A stretch of DNA of 64,000 nt from Winogradskyella psychrotolerans (GCF_018860565.1 NZ_JAHKPS010000022.1:733195-797194), one strand, 5' to 3'. Positions 6,854-16,739 are shown, counted from the stretch's first letter. Notes: generated by a model from the letters alone, not told the origin. Program-made: numbers and translations.

Positions 6854-7987
6854 TTATAATTTATTTAATTCTATTTCTAAGGCTTCAAAAAATACATCAA
6901 TGTGTTTTTTCTGAATTGTTAGAGGCGGAAGTATTCTAATTAAGTTAGGATTCTTTGCACTTCCTGTAAATATATGATGGTCAAAAATCAGTTTTTTACG
7001 CAAATCTGCAATGGGAAAATCGAACTCTAATCCCAACATTAAACCACGTCCTTTAATCGATTTTAAATGTGGTAATGATTTCGCTTTCTCTTGAAAATAC
7101 TCTGAAATGTTTTTAGCATTTTCCATTAATTGTTCTTCTTCTAAAACTTCTAAAACCGAAAGGGTCGCTGCACAAGCCAAATGATTACCTCCAAAGGTTG
7201 TTCCTAATAATCCAAAAGTCGCTTTAATTGAAGGATGGATTAAAATCCCACCAACCGGAAAACCATTGCCCATGCCTTTGGCGATAGAAATAATATCTGG
7301 TGTGATGTTATGTTTTTGAAAAGCAAAAAAGTCGCCAGTTCTGCCAAATCCTGATTGTACCTCGTCTGCAATAAATGCTGTGTTGTATAGTTTGCAAAGT
7401 TGTTCTAATCCTTGATAAAATTCGGTTGTGCTTTCATCTAATCCTCCAACACCTTGTATTAATTCTATGATTACAGCACAAGTCTCGTTTTGTTTTAAAA
7501 TGGTTTCAACAGCTTCTAAGTCACCTAATTCTGCAAAGTCAACTTGTTGTTGCGCATTTATAGGTGCTACAATCTTTGGATTATCAGTTGCAGCAACTGC
7601 AGCTGAAGTTCTACCATGAAATGAATTTTTAAATGATAAAACTTTGGTTTTACCATTATGAAACGATGCTAGTTTTAAAGCATTTTCATTAGCCTCAGCA
7701 CCAGAATTACATAAAAATAATTGGTAGTCTTTACAGCCAGAAAGCGTTTCTAATTTATCGGCTAATTCTATTTGTAATGGATTTTGAATTGCGTTACTAT
7801 AGAAGCCTAGTTTTTCAACTTGATTAGAAATTGCCGAAACATATTTTGGATGGGAATGACCAATAGAAATTACTGCATGTCCACCATAAAGGTCTAAGTA
7901 TTCTACATTTTTATCATCATAAACGTAAATGTCTTTCGCGCTTATTGGTGTGATATCAAACAGTGGGTAAACATTAAATAAACTCAT
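6854..7987 (-). CDS. argD: N-acylornithine aminotransferase
   Basis: PLP-dependent class III aminotransferase that converts N-acylglutamate semialdehyde to N-acylornithine with glutamate as amino donor. NSGAEANENALK near residue 93 binds cofactor phosphate, ADEVQSGFGRTG near 208 holds the Asp contacting the pyridine nitrogen, and SIAKGMGNGFPVGG near 237 contains the Schiff-base lysine. Length 377, slightly shorter than the usual 390-400 but with no missing block. It overlaps the upstream proC by four bases. Ornithine or succinylornithine aminotransferases are close relatives; the arg operon context decides the call. Confidence 0.95.
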   Translation of the reverse strand: MSLFNVYPLFDITPISAKDIYVYDDKNVEYLDLYGGHAVISIGHSHPKYVSAISNQVEKLGFYSNAIQNPLQIELADKLETLSGCKDYQLFLCNSGAEANENALKLASFHNGKTKVLSFKNSFHGRTSAAVAATDNPKIVAPINAQQQVDFAELGDLEAVETILKQNETCAVIIELIQGVGGLDESTTEFYQGLEQLCKLYNTAFIADEVQSGFGRTGDFFAFQKHNITPDIISIAKGMGNGFPVGGILIHPSIKATFGLLGTTFGGNHLACAATLSVLEVLEEEQLMENAKNISEYFQEKAKSLPHLKSIKGRGLMLGLEFDFPIADLRKKLIFDHHIFTGSAKNPNLIRILPPLTIQKKHIDVFFEALEIELNKL

Positions 7988-8784
7988 ATCTGCTCTTTTT
8001 TAATGTTACTAATTTTATTGAATGAGGCTACCATACCTTGAATTAAAGACGAGCTTAATCCTTTGTGTTCCATTTCGTTTAAACCTTCAATAGTACAGCC
8101 TTTAGGTGTGGTAACGCGGTCGATTTCTTCTTCCGGATGATTACCGTTTGTAATTAATAAATTGGCAGCTCCTTCACTGGTGTACATAGCTAATTCTTGT
8201 GCTTCTTTAGCGTCAAAACCTAATTGTATTGCGGCTTGTGTTGTAGCACGAATCAGTCGCATCCAAAAAGCAATGCCACTCGCGCAAACCACTGTAGCGG
8301 CTTGCATTTGCGATTCTGGAATGGCTAAGGTATGACCTAATCTATCGAAAATAGCTTCGGCAATTTTAATACGTTTAGCACCTTTTTCATTACTACACAT
8401 ACAAGTCATAGATTTACCAACCGCAATGGCTGTATTTGGCATGGCTCTGATGATAAATTGGTCAGTCCCAACGATACCTTCGATTTTAGGAATTAGAAAA
8501 CCTGTAATCGTTGAGATTAAAACGTGTTTTTCTGTTAAATACGGTTTAACGTCGTTTAATATGTTTTCGAAATGTCTAGGCTGAATAGCAAATATTAAAA
8601 GATCTGATTGCTTTACTGCTTCAATATTGTCGGTTGTTAATATGACGTTTTTATAGCCATCCAAATCTTGAATATCATCCAGATTTTTTTTGGTTAAATA
8701 AAGAGTCGTTATGGCGTTGTTAGTGATGAGCCCTTTTGCGATGGACTTTCCTAAGTTTCCTGTTCCTATGATTGCTATTTTCAT
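7984..8784 (-). CDS. proC: Pyrroline-5-carboxylate reductase
   Basis: Reduces pyrroline-5-carboxylate to proline with NAD(P)H. The N-terminal GTGNLGKS (residues 7-14) is the Rossmann glycine loop, RAMPNTAIAVG near 113 and the C-terminal GCTIEGLNEME near 230 are ProC family motifs. At 266 residues it is of normal size. Its presence inside an arginine operon is notable because proA and proB, which feed it, are not in the window. It may serve proline made from ornithine or glutamate elsewhere. It overlaps argD by four bases and carries a repeat hairpin 7 bases before its ATG. Confidence 0.94.
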   Translation of the reverse strand: MKIAIIGTGNLGKSIAKGLITNNAITTLYLTKKNLDDIQDLDGYKNVILTTDNIEAVKQSDLLIFAIQPRHFENILNDVKPYLTEKHVLISTITGFLIPKIEGIVGTDQFIIRAMPNTAIAVGKSMTCMCSNEKGAKRIKIAEAIFDRLGHTLAIPESQMQAATVVCASGIAFWMRLIRATTQAAIQLGFDAKEAQELAMYTSEGAANLLITNGNHPEEEIDRVTTPKGCTIEGLNEMEHKGLSSSLIQGMVASFNKISNIKKEQI

Positions 8785-8790
8785 CTTAAT

Positions 8791-8806
8791 GACCGCGAAA
8801 GCGGTT
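8791..8806. repeat. Hairpin immediately upstream of proC start
   Basis: GACCGC, GAAA loop, GCGGTT, beginning 7 bases before the proC ATG on the minus strand. Confidence 0.83.
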
Positions 8807-8834
8807 ATCTTGTTAATTAAACTTTCTTTTTGTC

Positions 8835-8901
8835 ATTCCTGGGAAGGCAGGAATCTATATTTTGGTTTAGACCTGCTAGATTTTATAAACCTGCAAGGTC
8901 T
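8835..8901. repeat. Two adjacent palindromes between argC and proC
   Basis: 8835-8854 is a copy of the ATTCCTGC-GAAG-GCAGGAAT hairpin with one mismatch. 8869-8901 is a copy of the AGACCTgcnAG...AGGTCT palindrome. Confidence 0.83.
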
Positions 8902-8908
8902 ATGTTTG

Positions 8909-9892
8909 TTAAAAGTAATTCGCTTTTAATTGTAACCCTTCAGTTTCTTCAAAGCCATACATTAAATTCATGTTTTGAATCGCTTGTCCTGATGCTCCTT
9001 TTAATAAATTATCAATGATACTTGTGACTAATAATTTATCGTTGTGTTTATGTAAATGAAGGATGCATTTATTGGTGTTTACCACTTGTTTTAAATGAAT
9101 GTCTTCATCGGAAATAAAGGTAAATGCAGCATCTTTATAAAACTCCGTATACAATTGTTTTGCGTCTTCTAAACTGCCTTCATATTTCGTATAAAGTGTT
9201 GCAAAAATGCCTCTTGAAAAATCACCGCGATTCGGCATAAAAATGATTTCAGAATTAAAGTCTGATTGTAGCGCATTTACGGTTTGATTTATTTCTCCTA
9301 AATGCTGATGTGTAAATGCTTTGTAGTGTGAAAAATTATTATCTCGCCAAGTGAAATGTGTTGTCGCAGATAATGAAGTTCCTGCACCAGTGGCACCAGT
9401 TACAGCATTGATGTGAACATCGTTTTGCAAAATTTCGGCATTAGCTAAAGGTAATACTGCTAATTGAATTGCTGTAGCAAAACAACCTGGATTAGCAATA
9501 TAGTCGGCTTTTTTAATCGCTTTTTTATGTAATTCTGGTAAACCATAAACAAAGGTTTTGGCATTGAAAACGTCGTCTTTAGTTAATCTGAAATCATTAC
9601 TTAAATCAATGATTTTAATGCCTTCAGAAAATGTATTTTGTTCTAAAAATGCTTTTGAATTGCCATGACCTAAACACAAGAAAAGTACATCAACATTGGT
9701 ATTGATTTCATTTGAAAACACCAAATCAGTTGAGCCTAATAAATCTTGATGCACCTTACTAACTTTGTTTCCTGCGTTAGAAGTACTGTAAATAAAATCG
9801 ATTTCTACCTTAGAGTGATGAATCAATAATCGTATTAATTCTCCTGCTGTGTAACCAGCGCCTCCAATGATTCCTATATTTAATTTTTTCAT
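8909..9892 (-). CDS. argC: N-acyl-gamma-glutamyl-phosphate reductase
   Basis: Reduces N-acylglutamyl phosphate to the semialdehyde with NADPH, the step between ArgB and ArgD. GGAGYTAGELIRLL near residue 10 is the nucleotide-binding loop, NPGC with Cys137 is the catalytic thiol, GATGAGTS near 165 and the HQHLGEI segment near 195 (catalytic His region) follow. Length 327 matches the type 1 enzyme. It lies 51 bases downstream of argG and 124 bases upstream of proC, both gaps filled by palindromes. Whether the acyl group is acetyl or succinyl cannot be read from this protein. Confidence 0.95.
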   Translation of the reverse strand: MKKLNIGIIGGAGYTAGELIRLLIHHSKVEIDFIYSTSNAGNKVSKVHQDLLGSTDLVFSNEINTNVDVLFLCLGHGNSKAFLEQNTFSEGIKIIDLSNDFRLTKDDVFNAKTFVYGLPELHKKAIKKADYIANPGCFATAIQLAVLPLANAEILQNDVHINAVTGATGAGTSLSATTHFTWRDNNFSHYKAFTHQHLGEINQTVNALQSDFNSEIIFMPNRGDFSRGIFATLYTKYEGSLEDAKQLYTEFYKDAAFTFISDEDIHLKQVVNTNKCILHLHKHNDKLLVTSIIDNLLKGASGQAIQNMNLMYGFEETEGLQLKANYF

Positions 9893-9907
9893 TGTGCTAA
9901 CATTTTG

Positions 9908-9940
9908 AGACCTACGAGGTTTTGAAAACCTGTGAGGTCT
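9908..9940. repeat. 33-base palindrome between argG and argC
   Basis: AGACCTACGAGGTTTT then AAAACCTGTGAGGTCT: outer six and inner eight bases pair. Same family as 5658-5690 and 8869-8901. It occupies most of the 51-base spacer. Confidence 0.88.
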
Positions 9941-9943
9941 TAT

Positions 9944-11125
9944 TTAGTTGTTTACTTGCTGATAAATCTTGTTTTGATTGCCAAATAGTTTAATAAACCC
10001 TTTGGCTTCATCTGCGGTCCAACCTTTGTTTTCTTCACCATAACTTCCAAACTTCGCACTCATTAAATCGTGTTTAGATTTTATGCCATCTAGCGTGAAG
10101 TGGTAAGGTTTTAGTGTTACAGTTACATCACCAGAAACTTTATCTTGACTACTTTGTAAAAAGGCGTCCATGTCCCGCATTACTGGGTCTAAATATTGCC
10201 CTTCGTGTAAATGCATACCATAAAAATTAGACATATAATCTTTGTGCTGTAATTGCCATTTCGTTAAGGTGTGCTTTTCGAGTAAATGATGTGCTTTGAT
10301 AATAATTAAAGCTGCGGCAGCTTCAAAACCAACACGACCTTTGATACCTACAATCGTATCGCCAACATGAATATCTCTGCCAATAGCATAAGCAGAAGCT
10401 AAGTTGTTCAGCACTTCGATATTGACTTCAGGATTATTTTCTACACCATTTAAAGCTACTAATTCACCTTTAGAAAATGTCAGTACTACTTTTTCAGGAT
10501 CTGAATGTTTTAGTTGTGAAGGGTAAGCGGAATCTGGTAATGGTTTTTCAGATGTTAAAGTTTCTTCGCCACCAACACTCGTTCCCCAAAGGCCTTTGTT
10601 TACTGAGTATTTTGCTTTATTCCAAGACATGTCGATGCCGTTTTCTATGAGGTAATCAATCTCCTGTTGTCTCGTTAATTTGCCATCTCTAATTGGTGTA
10701 ATAATTTCAATTTCTGGTGCTAAAGTTTGAAAAATCATATCAAAACGCACTTGGTCATTTCCTGCGCCTGTGCTGCCGTGTGCAATATATTTAGCATCTA
10801 TGCTTTTGGCGTATTGAACAATTTCAATCGCCTGAATAATACGCTCTGCGCTAACAGATAAAGGGTAGGTGTTGTTCTTTAAAACATTTCCGAAGATTAA
10901 ATACTTAATCACTTTATCGTAATAGGAAGCGATCGCATCAATATTCTTGTATGTCGAAACACCCATTTTATAGGCATTACTTTCAATAGTTTTAATTTCT
11001 TCTTGAGTAAATCCGCCAGTATTCACACTTATGGCATGAACATCATATCCTGCTTTACTTAAACTTACTGCGCAGTATGAGGTGTCTAAGCCTCCACTAT
11101 ATGCTATAACTAATTTTTTACTCAT
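9944..11125 (-). CDS. argG: Argininosuccinate synthase
   Basis: Joins citrulline and aspartate with ATP. The N-terminal IAYSGGLDTSY (residues 7-17) is the PP-loop that binds ATP; HGSTGAGNDQVRF near 116 and GRVGFEAAAAL near 260 are family motifs for substrate binding. At 393 residues it is normal. Its start overlaps the end of the GNAT gene by eight bases, so the two are translated together. It acts after acyl removal by ArgE and before ArgH. It is placed early in the operon, out of pathway order, as in other Bacteroidota. Confidence 0.97.
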   Translation of the reverse strand: MSKKLVIAYSGGLDTSYCAVSLSKAGYDVHAISVNTGGFTQEEIKTIESNAYKMGVSTYKNIDAIASYYDKVIKYLIFGNVLKNNTYPLSVSAERIIQAIEIVQYAKSIDAKYIAHGSTGAGNDQVRFDMIFQTLAPEIEIITPIRDGKLTRQQEIDYLIENGIDMSWNKAKYSVNKGLWGTSVGGEETLTSEKPLPDSAYPSQLKHSDPEKVVLTFSKGELVALNGVENNPEVNIEVLNNLASAYAIGRDIHVGDTIVGIKGRVGFEAAAALIIIKAHHLLEKHTLTKWQLQHKDYMSNFYGMHLHEGQYLDPVMRDMDAFLQSSQDKVSGDVTVTLKPYHFTLDGIKSKHDLMSAKFGSYGEENKGWTADEAKGFIKLFGNQNKIYQQVNN

Positions 11126-11747
11126 CTTTTTTGTTTTTTATTAAAAACATATTCTGTTTTATCAATTTTAATCGTGTCCATACTTTTTTGTCATAAGGAC
11201 GTGTTTTAGCTTTTGATGCTTCAGCTTTAGAAGGATCATATAACATTCCTGTGCATAAGCACATTTTTTGTTCTGTTCTCGTTAATACATCGAAATTTTT
11301 ACAAGTTTGACAGCCTTTCCAAAAGGATTGATCATCTGTTAATTCTGAAAACGTCACAGGTTTGTAGCCTAATTCGCTATTCATTTTCATAACCGCTAAA
11401 CCTGTCGTAATACTAAAGACTTTGGAGTCGGGGAATTTTGTTCTAGAATGATTAAAAATTACTTTCTTAATCTGTTTTGCGAGGCCAAGATTTCTAAAAT
11501 CAGGATGTACAATTAAACCCGAGTTAGCGACGAATTTACCATGACTCCAAGCTTCGATATAGCAGAAACCTGCGAATTTGTCTCCGTCTAGGGCTATTAC
11601 CGCATTGCCATTTTCCATTTTAGTAATAATATACTCTGGTTGGCGTTTTGCAATACCAGTACCTCTAACTTTAGCAGCTTCTGCAATGGTTTCGCAAATA
11701 AGTTCTGCGTATATGCTATGTGATTTATCAGCAATAACAATTTTCAT
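11118..11747 (-). CDS. GNAT N-acyltransferase, candidate N-acylglutamate synthase
   Basis: First gene of the arg operon, 209 residues, overlapping argG by eight bases. The GNAT fold is seen from about residue 5 to 140: the segment GLIVHPDFRNLGLAKQIKK near 80-100 has the R/QxxGxA-type acyl-CoA binding loop. The C-terminal part is unusual: CQTC near residue 145 and CLC near 165 make a possible four-cysteine metal site, with GYKPVTF before it. The window holds every later arginine enzyme but no argA or argJ, so this protein most likely acylates glutamate. I recall that genetic screens in Bacteroides pointed to a GNAT for this step. The acyl donor (succinyl- or acetyl-CoA) is not shown by the sequence. 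Confidence 0.8.
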   Translation of the reverse strand: MKIVIADKSHSIYAELICETIAEAAKVRGTGIAKRQPEYIITKMENGNAVIALDGDKFAGFCYIEAWSHGKFVANSGLIVHPDFRNLGLAKQIKKVIFNHSRTKFPDSKVFSITTGLAVMKMNSELGYKPVTFSELTDDQSFWKGCQTCKNFDVLTRTEQKMCLCTGMLYDPSKAEASKAKTRPYDKKVWTRLKLIKQNMFLIKNKKDE

Positions 11748-12175
11748 TGTAATTGATTTTTTGAATTAAAAAATATGATGTTGTGATTTTGAAAGTGGAA
11801 CCGGACACACCTGAGTTCCATAAATAGTAGCATACCCTTACGGGCGACGAGGAAAAATACGGCGCACAACATTAGCATTATCTTTTAGGATAATTAATGA
11901 TTGAGAGTAGTATTTAAAATTTAAGTGGAACACAATAAAATAAGTAAAAATGAATATAGATTTTTGCTGCTAAATTAAAGAATTAGCTACGGCGTTTTTC
12001 CAGATTAAGCTCTGTTGGTCTGGGTGTTCTATATTTGTGTCTCAGTGTAAACATAGTACTAATCTACATATTAAATTATTAATAACAATAGCAATACTAT
12101 TGTTTTTAGAGATATTTACGAATTTCTAAAAAATAATCTTTTTTAATTGTAAATATCTCATTTTAGGCTTCTTAG
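11748..12175. other. 428-base spacer upstream of the arg operon
   Basis: No convincing gene. The part at about 11800-11880 is richer in G+C than its surroundings and contains the segment ACGGCGCACAACATTAGCAT. On the minus strand it opens a 44-codon ORF (11744-11878) that overlaps the GNAT start as ATGA. The rest is AT-rich. The arg promoter must be here, but I find no exact TAnnTTTG on the minus strand. Confidence 0.5.
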
Positions 12176-13768
12176 TTAAAGAATATAATCTGTGCTCACA
12201 AAATTTGAAGCTCTAGAATCTAGTAAATCTTTTAAGATGGCATTGTTGTAATCGTTGTCTTTTGACGCCACAAAGGTTCTTATTGAAAATGAACGTAAGG
12301 CATCATGCACACTTAATGTTGCTACAGCCGAATCTTTTCGTCCAGTAAATGGATATACATCTGGTCCACGTTGACAAGAACTATTTAGATTCACACGGCA
12401 AACTAAATTCACAAGAGTATCAATTAGTGGAGCTAAAGTTTTAACGTCGTTTCCAAATAAACTCACTTGTTGTCCGTAATTAGATGCTGCCATATCATCT
12501 AAGGGTTCTTCAATATCATTAAAAGGGACTACTGGAATTACAGGTCCGAATTGTTCTTCTTGAAAGACGCGCATATCCTTAGTTACTGGATATAAAACCG
12601 CTGGAAAAATATAGTTTTCTGTGGTGTTTCCACCTTTCTTATTAATGATGTTGGCTCCTTTTGCAATGGCATCGTCAATTAAATCTTGAATATATATTGG
12701 TTTATCGGGTTCTGGCAACGGAGTTAGTTTTGCGCCATCTTCCCATGGGTTTCCGAATTTAAGCGCATCGACTTTAGCTGAAAAACGTTTGTTAAATTCT
12801 TCAATTATATTTTCATGTACATATAGAACTTTTAAAGCTGTACAACGTTGCCCATTAAAAGAAGTAGTTCCTGCAATACATTCATCAATGGCTAAATCTA
12901 AATCAGCATCTGGTAACACAATAGCAGGGTTTTTCGCTTCAAGACCTAAAACTAAACGTAACCTGTTACTTTTTGGATGTTGGTTTTGTAAAGCATTTGC
13001 GGATTTACTATTCCCGATTAAAGCTAAAACATCCACTTTACCAGATTGCATAATTGGAGCCGCTACGGTTCTTCCTCTTCCGTAGATAATATTTACAACT
13101 CCTTTTGGAAAACTATCTCTAAAAGCTTCCAATAAAGGTGTAATTAATAAAACTCCATGTTTTGCAGGTTTAAAAATGGCTGTATTACCCATGATTAAAG
13201 CCGGAATCAATAAAGCAAAGGTTTCATTTAAAGGGTAGTTATAAGGGCCTAGACACAAAACAACACCTAAAGGTCCTCTTCTAATATGAGCGTTAACGCC
13301 AGAACTTTTTACAAATTTAGCGCTATCGCGATCCATTTGTTTGTAGTCTTCAATAGTATCGTAAATGTATTCCACAGTTCTATCGAATTCCTTTTCAGAA
13401 TCAGGTAGGGTTTTTCCAATTTCCCACATTAATAATTTGACGACTTCCTCACGTTTCGTCTTCATCTGTTCTACAAACTTTTCCATGCAAGCTATACGGT
13501 CTACAACTTTCATTGTTGGCCACAACCCTTGTCCTTTATTGTAGGCAGAAACAGCAGCATCTAATGCTCTAATAGCTTCTTTTTTTCCTAAAGTCGGAAT
13601 AGTTCCAAGTAATGTGGGTTTATAATCTTCAGTGGAAGAAATTGTAGAATATACTTTAGAAGTTTCTCCGCGCCAAGGTATCAGTGCTCCGTCTACTAAA
13701 TAGGTGTTCTGGTCTACTAAATTTTTAATTTGAAACTGTTCTGGAATATTCACAAATGCTGAAGTCAT
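12176..13768 (-). CDS. gapN: NADP-dependent aldehyde dehydrogenase, GapN-like
   Basis: Aldehyde dehydrogenase superfamily, 530 residues. [10 protein letters not shown] places the catalytic cysteine at residue 309; this GQRCTA form, rather than GQxCxA with other residues, is typical of non-phosphorylating glyceraldehyde-3-phosphate dehydrogenase. GPYNYPLNE near 178 and LGLEAKNP near 272 (catalytic Glu) are also present. GapN oxidises glyceraldehyde-3-phosphate to 3-phosphoglycerate and yields NADPH. It stands 79 bases after ilvA on the same strand and might be co-transcribed; TATCTTTA upstream is one mismatch from a -7 box, so it may have its own promoter. A related aldehyde substrate cannot be excluded. 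Confidence 0.8.
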   Translation of the reverse strand: MTSAFVNIPEQFQIKNLVDQNTYLVDGALIPWRGETSKVYSTISSTEDYKPTLLGTIPTLGKKEAIRALDAAVSAYNKGQGLWPTMKVVDRIACMEKFVEQMKTKREEVVKLLMWEIGKTLPDSEKEFDRTVEYIYDTIEDYKQMDRDSAKFVKSSGVNAHIRRGPLGVVLCLGPYNYPLNETFALLIPALIMGNTAIFKPAKHGVLLITPLLEAFRDSFPKGVVNIIYGRGRTVAAPIMQSGKVDVLALIGNSKSANALQNQHPKSNRLRLVLGLEAKNPAIVLPDADLDLAIDECIAGTTSFNGQRCTALKVLYVHENIIEEFNKRFSAKVDALKFGNPWEDGAKLTPLPEPDKPIYIQDLIDDAIAKGANIINKKGGNTTENYIFPAVLYPVTKDMRVFQEEQFGPVIPVVPFNDIEEPLDDMAASNYGQQVSLFGNDVKTLAPLIDTLVNLVCRVNLNSSCQRGPDVYPFTGRKDSAVATLSVHDALRSFSIRTFVASKDNDYNNAILKDLLDSRASNFVSTDYIL

Positions 13769-13847
13769 ACTAACTTGTTTTGAACTGTTAATTGTAAGTA
13801 ATAAAGATACTATATCGCATCTCTTGTGTGGTTATGGTTATGTTAAG

Positions 13848-15116
13848 CTATACTAAAAACTGAAATAAATCGGGTTTATCATTTAGGTAATCTCCATAGA
13901 AGTTATTAAGCTTCATTTTGGTAATTAAAGGTTCTAAATCCTCTGGTGATTTTAACTGTAAACCAACGACTGCGACATCATTTTCGCGATTGACTTTTTT
14001 AGTGTATTCAAAATGTGTAATATCATCTGTAGGTCCTAAAATATCAACTACAAAATCACGTAGAGCTCCTGCGCGTTGTGGAAACTTGATGATAAAATAA
14101 TGTTTAAGATTGGCATAAAGAAGCGCACGTTCTTTTATTTCCGCCATTCGCGTGATATCGTTATTGCTTCCGCTAATCACACAAACCACGTTTTTACCTT
14201 TGATTTCTTCAGAAAATTGGTCTAAGGCACAAAGACTCAAAGCTCCTGCAGGTTCAACTACAATAGCATCTTTATTATATAGGTCTAAAATCGTCTGGCA
14301 AATTTTGCCTTCGTCTACTGTAACGACACGATGCAGTGTTTCTTTACAAATAGCAAAACTTAAATCTCCAACACGTTTAACAGCAGCACCATCTACAAAA
14401 CTATCGATGGTACTTAATTCTGTATTTCGATTAGCTCTAATAGAGGTGAGCATTGCTGGTGCTCCTTTTGGCTCAACGCTAATAATTTTAGTTTGAGGAG
14501 ATAAGATCTTAAAAACAGAAGATAATCCTGCAGCAAGTCCACCACCACCTACTGGTACAAACACATAATGAATGGGATGTGTTTTGGCTTGGTCTATAAT
14601 CTCTAAGCCTACGGTTGCTTGGCCTTCAATAACTTTTTCGTCATTAAAAGGGTGTACAAAGGTTTTATTGAGTTCCTCACTTTGTTGCATTGCTGCATGG
14701 TAAGCATCGTCAAACGTATCTCCAACTAAAACAACTTCAACAAACTCTTCCCCAAACATTTTTACCTGTTCAATCTTTTGATTGGGAGTAGGAGAAGGCA
14801 TAAAAATGGTGCCTTTTATTTTTAAAAGTTTACATGAAATAGCCACACCTTGTGCGTGATTCCCTGCACTTGCACACACAATCTCATTTTCAATTTGAGA
14901 AGGACTCAAAGAGGCTATTTTATTATAAGCACCACGAATTTTGTAGGAACGCACAACTTGTAAGTCCTCTCTTTTAAAATAAATATTAGCATCAAAATCT
15001 TTAGAATATCGTGCATTTTTAATTAAAGGTGTTACGGATGCAATGCCTTGTAATTTTTCTGCTGCAGCTTCAATAGCTTTTAATGTTGGTCTGTATGTGG
15101 TTTTGGTTTCTTCCAT
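13848..15116 (-). CDS. ilvA: Threonine dehydratase (biosynthetic)
   Basis: PLP enzyme that deaminates threonine to 2-oxobutanoate, the first isoleucine-specific step. SYKIRGAYNK carries the cofactor lysine (Lys59), SAGNHAQGVA near 92 contacts substrate and PVGGGGLAAG near 187 binds the PLP phosphate. A single C-terminal ACT-like regulatory domain covers about 335-422, so this is the 420-residue form rather than the 510-residue E. coli form with two such units. Isoleucine feedback is expected from the family. It lies 110 bases after ilvC with palindromes between, one of them 6-7 bases before the ATG. Confidence 0.95.
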   Translation of the reverse strand: MEETKTTYRPTLKAIEAAAEKLQGIASVTPLIKNARYSKDFDANIYFKREDLQVVRSYKIRGAYNKIASLSPSQIENEIVCASAGNHAQGVAISCKLLKIKGTIFMPSPTPNQKIEQVKMFGEEFVEVVLVGDTFDDAYHAAMQQSEELNKTFVHPFNDEKVIEGQATVGLEIIDQAKTHPIHYVFVPVGGGGLAAGLSSVFKILSPQTKIISVEPKGAPAMLTSIRANRNTELSTIDSFVDGAAVKRVGDLSFAICKETLHRVVTVDEGKICQTILDLYNKDAIVVEPAGALSLCALDQFSEEIKGKNVVCVISGSNNDITRMAEIKERALLYANLKHYFIIKFPQRAGALRDFVVDILGPTDDITHFEYTKKVNRENDVAVVGLQLKSPEDLEPLITKMKLNNFYGDYLNDKPDLFQFLV

Positions 15117-15122
15117 ATTTAG

Positions 15123-15140
15123 TTCCTACGAAAGTGGGAA
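15123..15140. repeat. Hairpin immediately upstream of ilvA start
   Basis: TTCCTAC, GAAA loop shared with the stem end, GTGGGAA (one G-T pair), beginning 6 bases before the ilvA ATG on the minus strand. Confidence 0.8.
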
Positions 15141-15192
15141 TCTTTTTAATCTATAATTATGTCTAGTCTAGCACAATCGAATTATTTATTAA

Positions 15193-15215
15193 CCTCTCGA
15201 TTGCGCTCGAGGAGA
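15193..15215. repeat. TCGA-type palindrome between ilvC and ilvA
   Basis: CTCTCGATTGCGCTCGAGGAG, an imperfect relative of the 16-bp inverted repeat at 5709-5759. Confidence 0.7.
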
Positions 15216-15226
15216 CAAGTTGTATG

Positions 15227-16726
15227 TTACGCTAAAACAGATGCTTTTACATCTTCAGTTTTAATCACTTTCATAGCAGTCATTGCTGCACGTAAACGTT
15301 GACCAACAGCTTCGATAGGGTGATTTCTAATCGCATCATTAACAGCGATTAATTCTATATTGTCAACTCCTGCTGTTTTTGAGAATGATTTTCCAATGAT
15401 AGATGTATCCACTGTTTTCATGAAATCCGTTAATAAGGGCTTGCAAGCATGATCAAATAAATAACAGCCATATTCTGCCGTGTCAGAAATGACGCGATTC
15501 ATTTCAAATAATTTTTTTCTTGCGATAGTGTTAGCTATTAATGGTAACTCATGAAGCGATTCATAATAAGCTGAGTCTTCAATAATACCTGCACTTACCA
15601 TAGTTTCAAAAGCGAGTTCTACACCAGATTTTACAAAAGCGACTAATAATACACCATGGTCAAAATATTCTTGCTCTGTAATATGATCTGAAGTCAATTT
15701 TGTTTTTTCAAAAGCAGTTTCACCAGTTTCAGCTCTCCAGGTTAATAAATTAATATCGTCATTAGCCCAATCTTCCATCATGGTTTGAGAGAAGTGACCT
15801 GAGATAATGTCGTCCATATGCTTTTCGAATAATGGACGCATAATCACTTTTAATTCTTCTGATAAGTTGTGGGCTTTTATTTTTGCAGGATTAGATAAAC
15901 GATCCATCATGTTGGTAATACCTCCATGTTTTAAGGCTTCTGTAATGGTTTCCCAGCCAAACTGAATTAGTTTAGCTGCATAACCAGGTTCAATACCTTC
16001 TTCAACCATCTTATCAAAAGATAAAATAGCTCCGGTTTGTAACAGACCACACAATATGGTTTGTTCTCCCATTAAATCTGATTTTACTTCAGCAATAAAA
16101 GAGGATTCTAAAACACCAGCACGATGTCCTCCAGTTGCAGCGGCATATGCTTTTGCTTGCGCCCAACCTTTACCTTCTGGATCATTTTCAGGGTGTACAG
16201 CAATTAATGTTGGGACTCCAAATCCACGTTTATATTCTTCTCTTACTTCGGTTCCAGGACATTTTGGTGCCACCATAATTACGGTTAAATCCTCTCGGAT
16301 TTTAGTGCCTTCTTCAACAATATTGAAACCATGAGAGTAGCTTAACGTCGCTCCTTTCTTCATTAAAGGCATTATGGCTTTTACGACATTGGTATGTTGT
16401 TTGTCTGGAGTTAAGTTTAAAACTAAATCGGCTGTAGGAATTAATTCCTCATAAGTGCCTACTGTAAATCCATTAGACGTTGCATTTTTATAAGATTCGC
16501 GTTGTTGGTCAATGGCAACTTGGCGAAGCGTGTATGAAATATCTAATCCAGAATCGCGCATATTTAAACCTTGATTAAGGCCTTGCGCTCCACAACCCAC
16601 AATAACGATTTTCTTTCCTTTTAATGCGTTGACGCTATCTTCAAATTCTGAAGCGTCCATAAAACGACATTTTCCTAATTGACCTAATTGTTCTCTTAAT
16701 GGTAATGTGTTAAAGTAATTTGACAT
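15227..16726 (-). CDS. ilvC: Ketol-acid reductoisomerase, class II
   Basis: NADPH- and magnesium-dependent enzyme that isomerises and reduces acetolactate or acetohydroxybutyrate. The glycine loop [11 protein letters not shown] near residue 43 opens the Rossmann domain. At 499 residues it is the long class II form with a duplicated knotted C-terminal domain, about 210-350 and 355-490, instead of the 330-residue class I form. It follows ilvN by 13 bases in the ilv operon. All steps from IlvB/N to IlvD are present next to it; ilvE and leu genes are not in the window. Confidence 0.97.
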   Translation of the reverse strand: MSNYFNTLPLREQLGQLGKCRFMDASEFEDSVNALKGKKIVIVGCGAQGLNQGLNMRDSGLDISYTLRQVAIDQQRESYKNATSNGFTVGTYEELIPTADLVLNLTPDKQHTNVVKAIMPLMKKGATLSYSHGFNIVEEGTKIREDLTVIMVAPKCPGTEVREEYKRGFGVPTLIAVHPENDPEGKGWAQAKAYAAATGGHRAGVLESSFIAEVKSDLMGEQTILCGLLQTGAILSFDKMVEEGIEPGYAAKLIQFGWETITEALKHGGITNMMDRLSNPAKIKAHNLSEELKVIMRPLFEKHMDDIISGHFSQTMMEDWANDDINLLTWRAETGETAFEKTKLTSDHITEQEYFDHGVLLVAFVKSGVELAFETMVSAGIIEDSAYYESLHELPLIANTIARKKLFEMNRVISDTAEYGCYLFDHACKPLLTDFMKTVDTSIIGKSFSKTAGVDNIELIAVNDAIRNHPIEAVGQRLRAAMTAMKVIKTEDVKASVLA

Positions 16727-16739
16727 TTTTTCTTGTATT

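Noticed and set aside
3726..9940. CRISPR array from the repeated palindromes
   Set aside because: Repeats belong to several families, are irregularly spaced between genes and have no uniform spacers; no cas genes are present.
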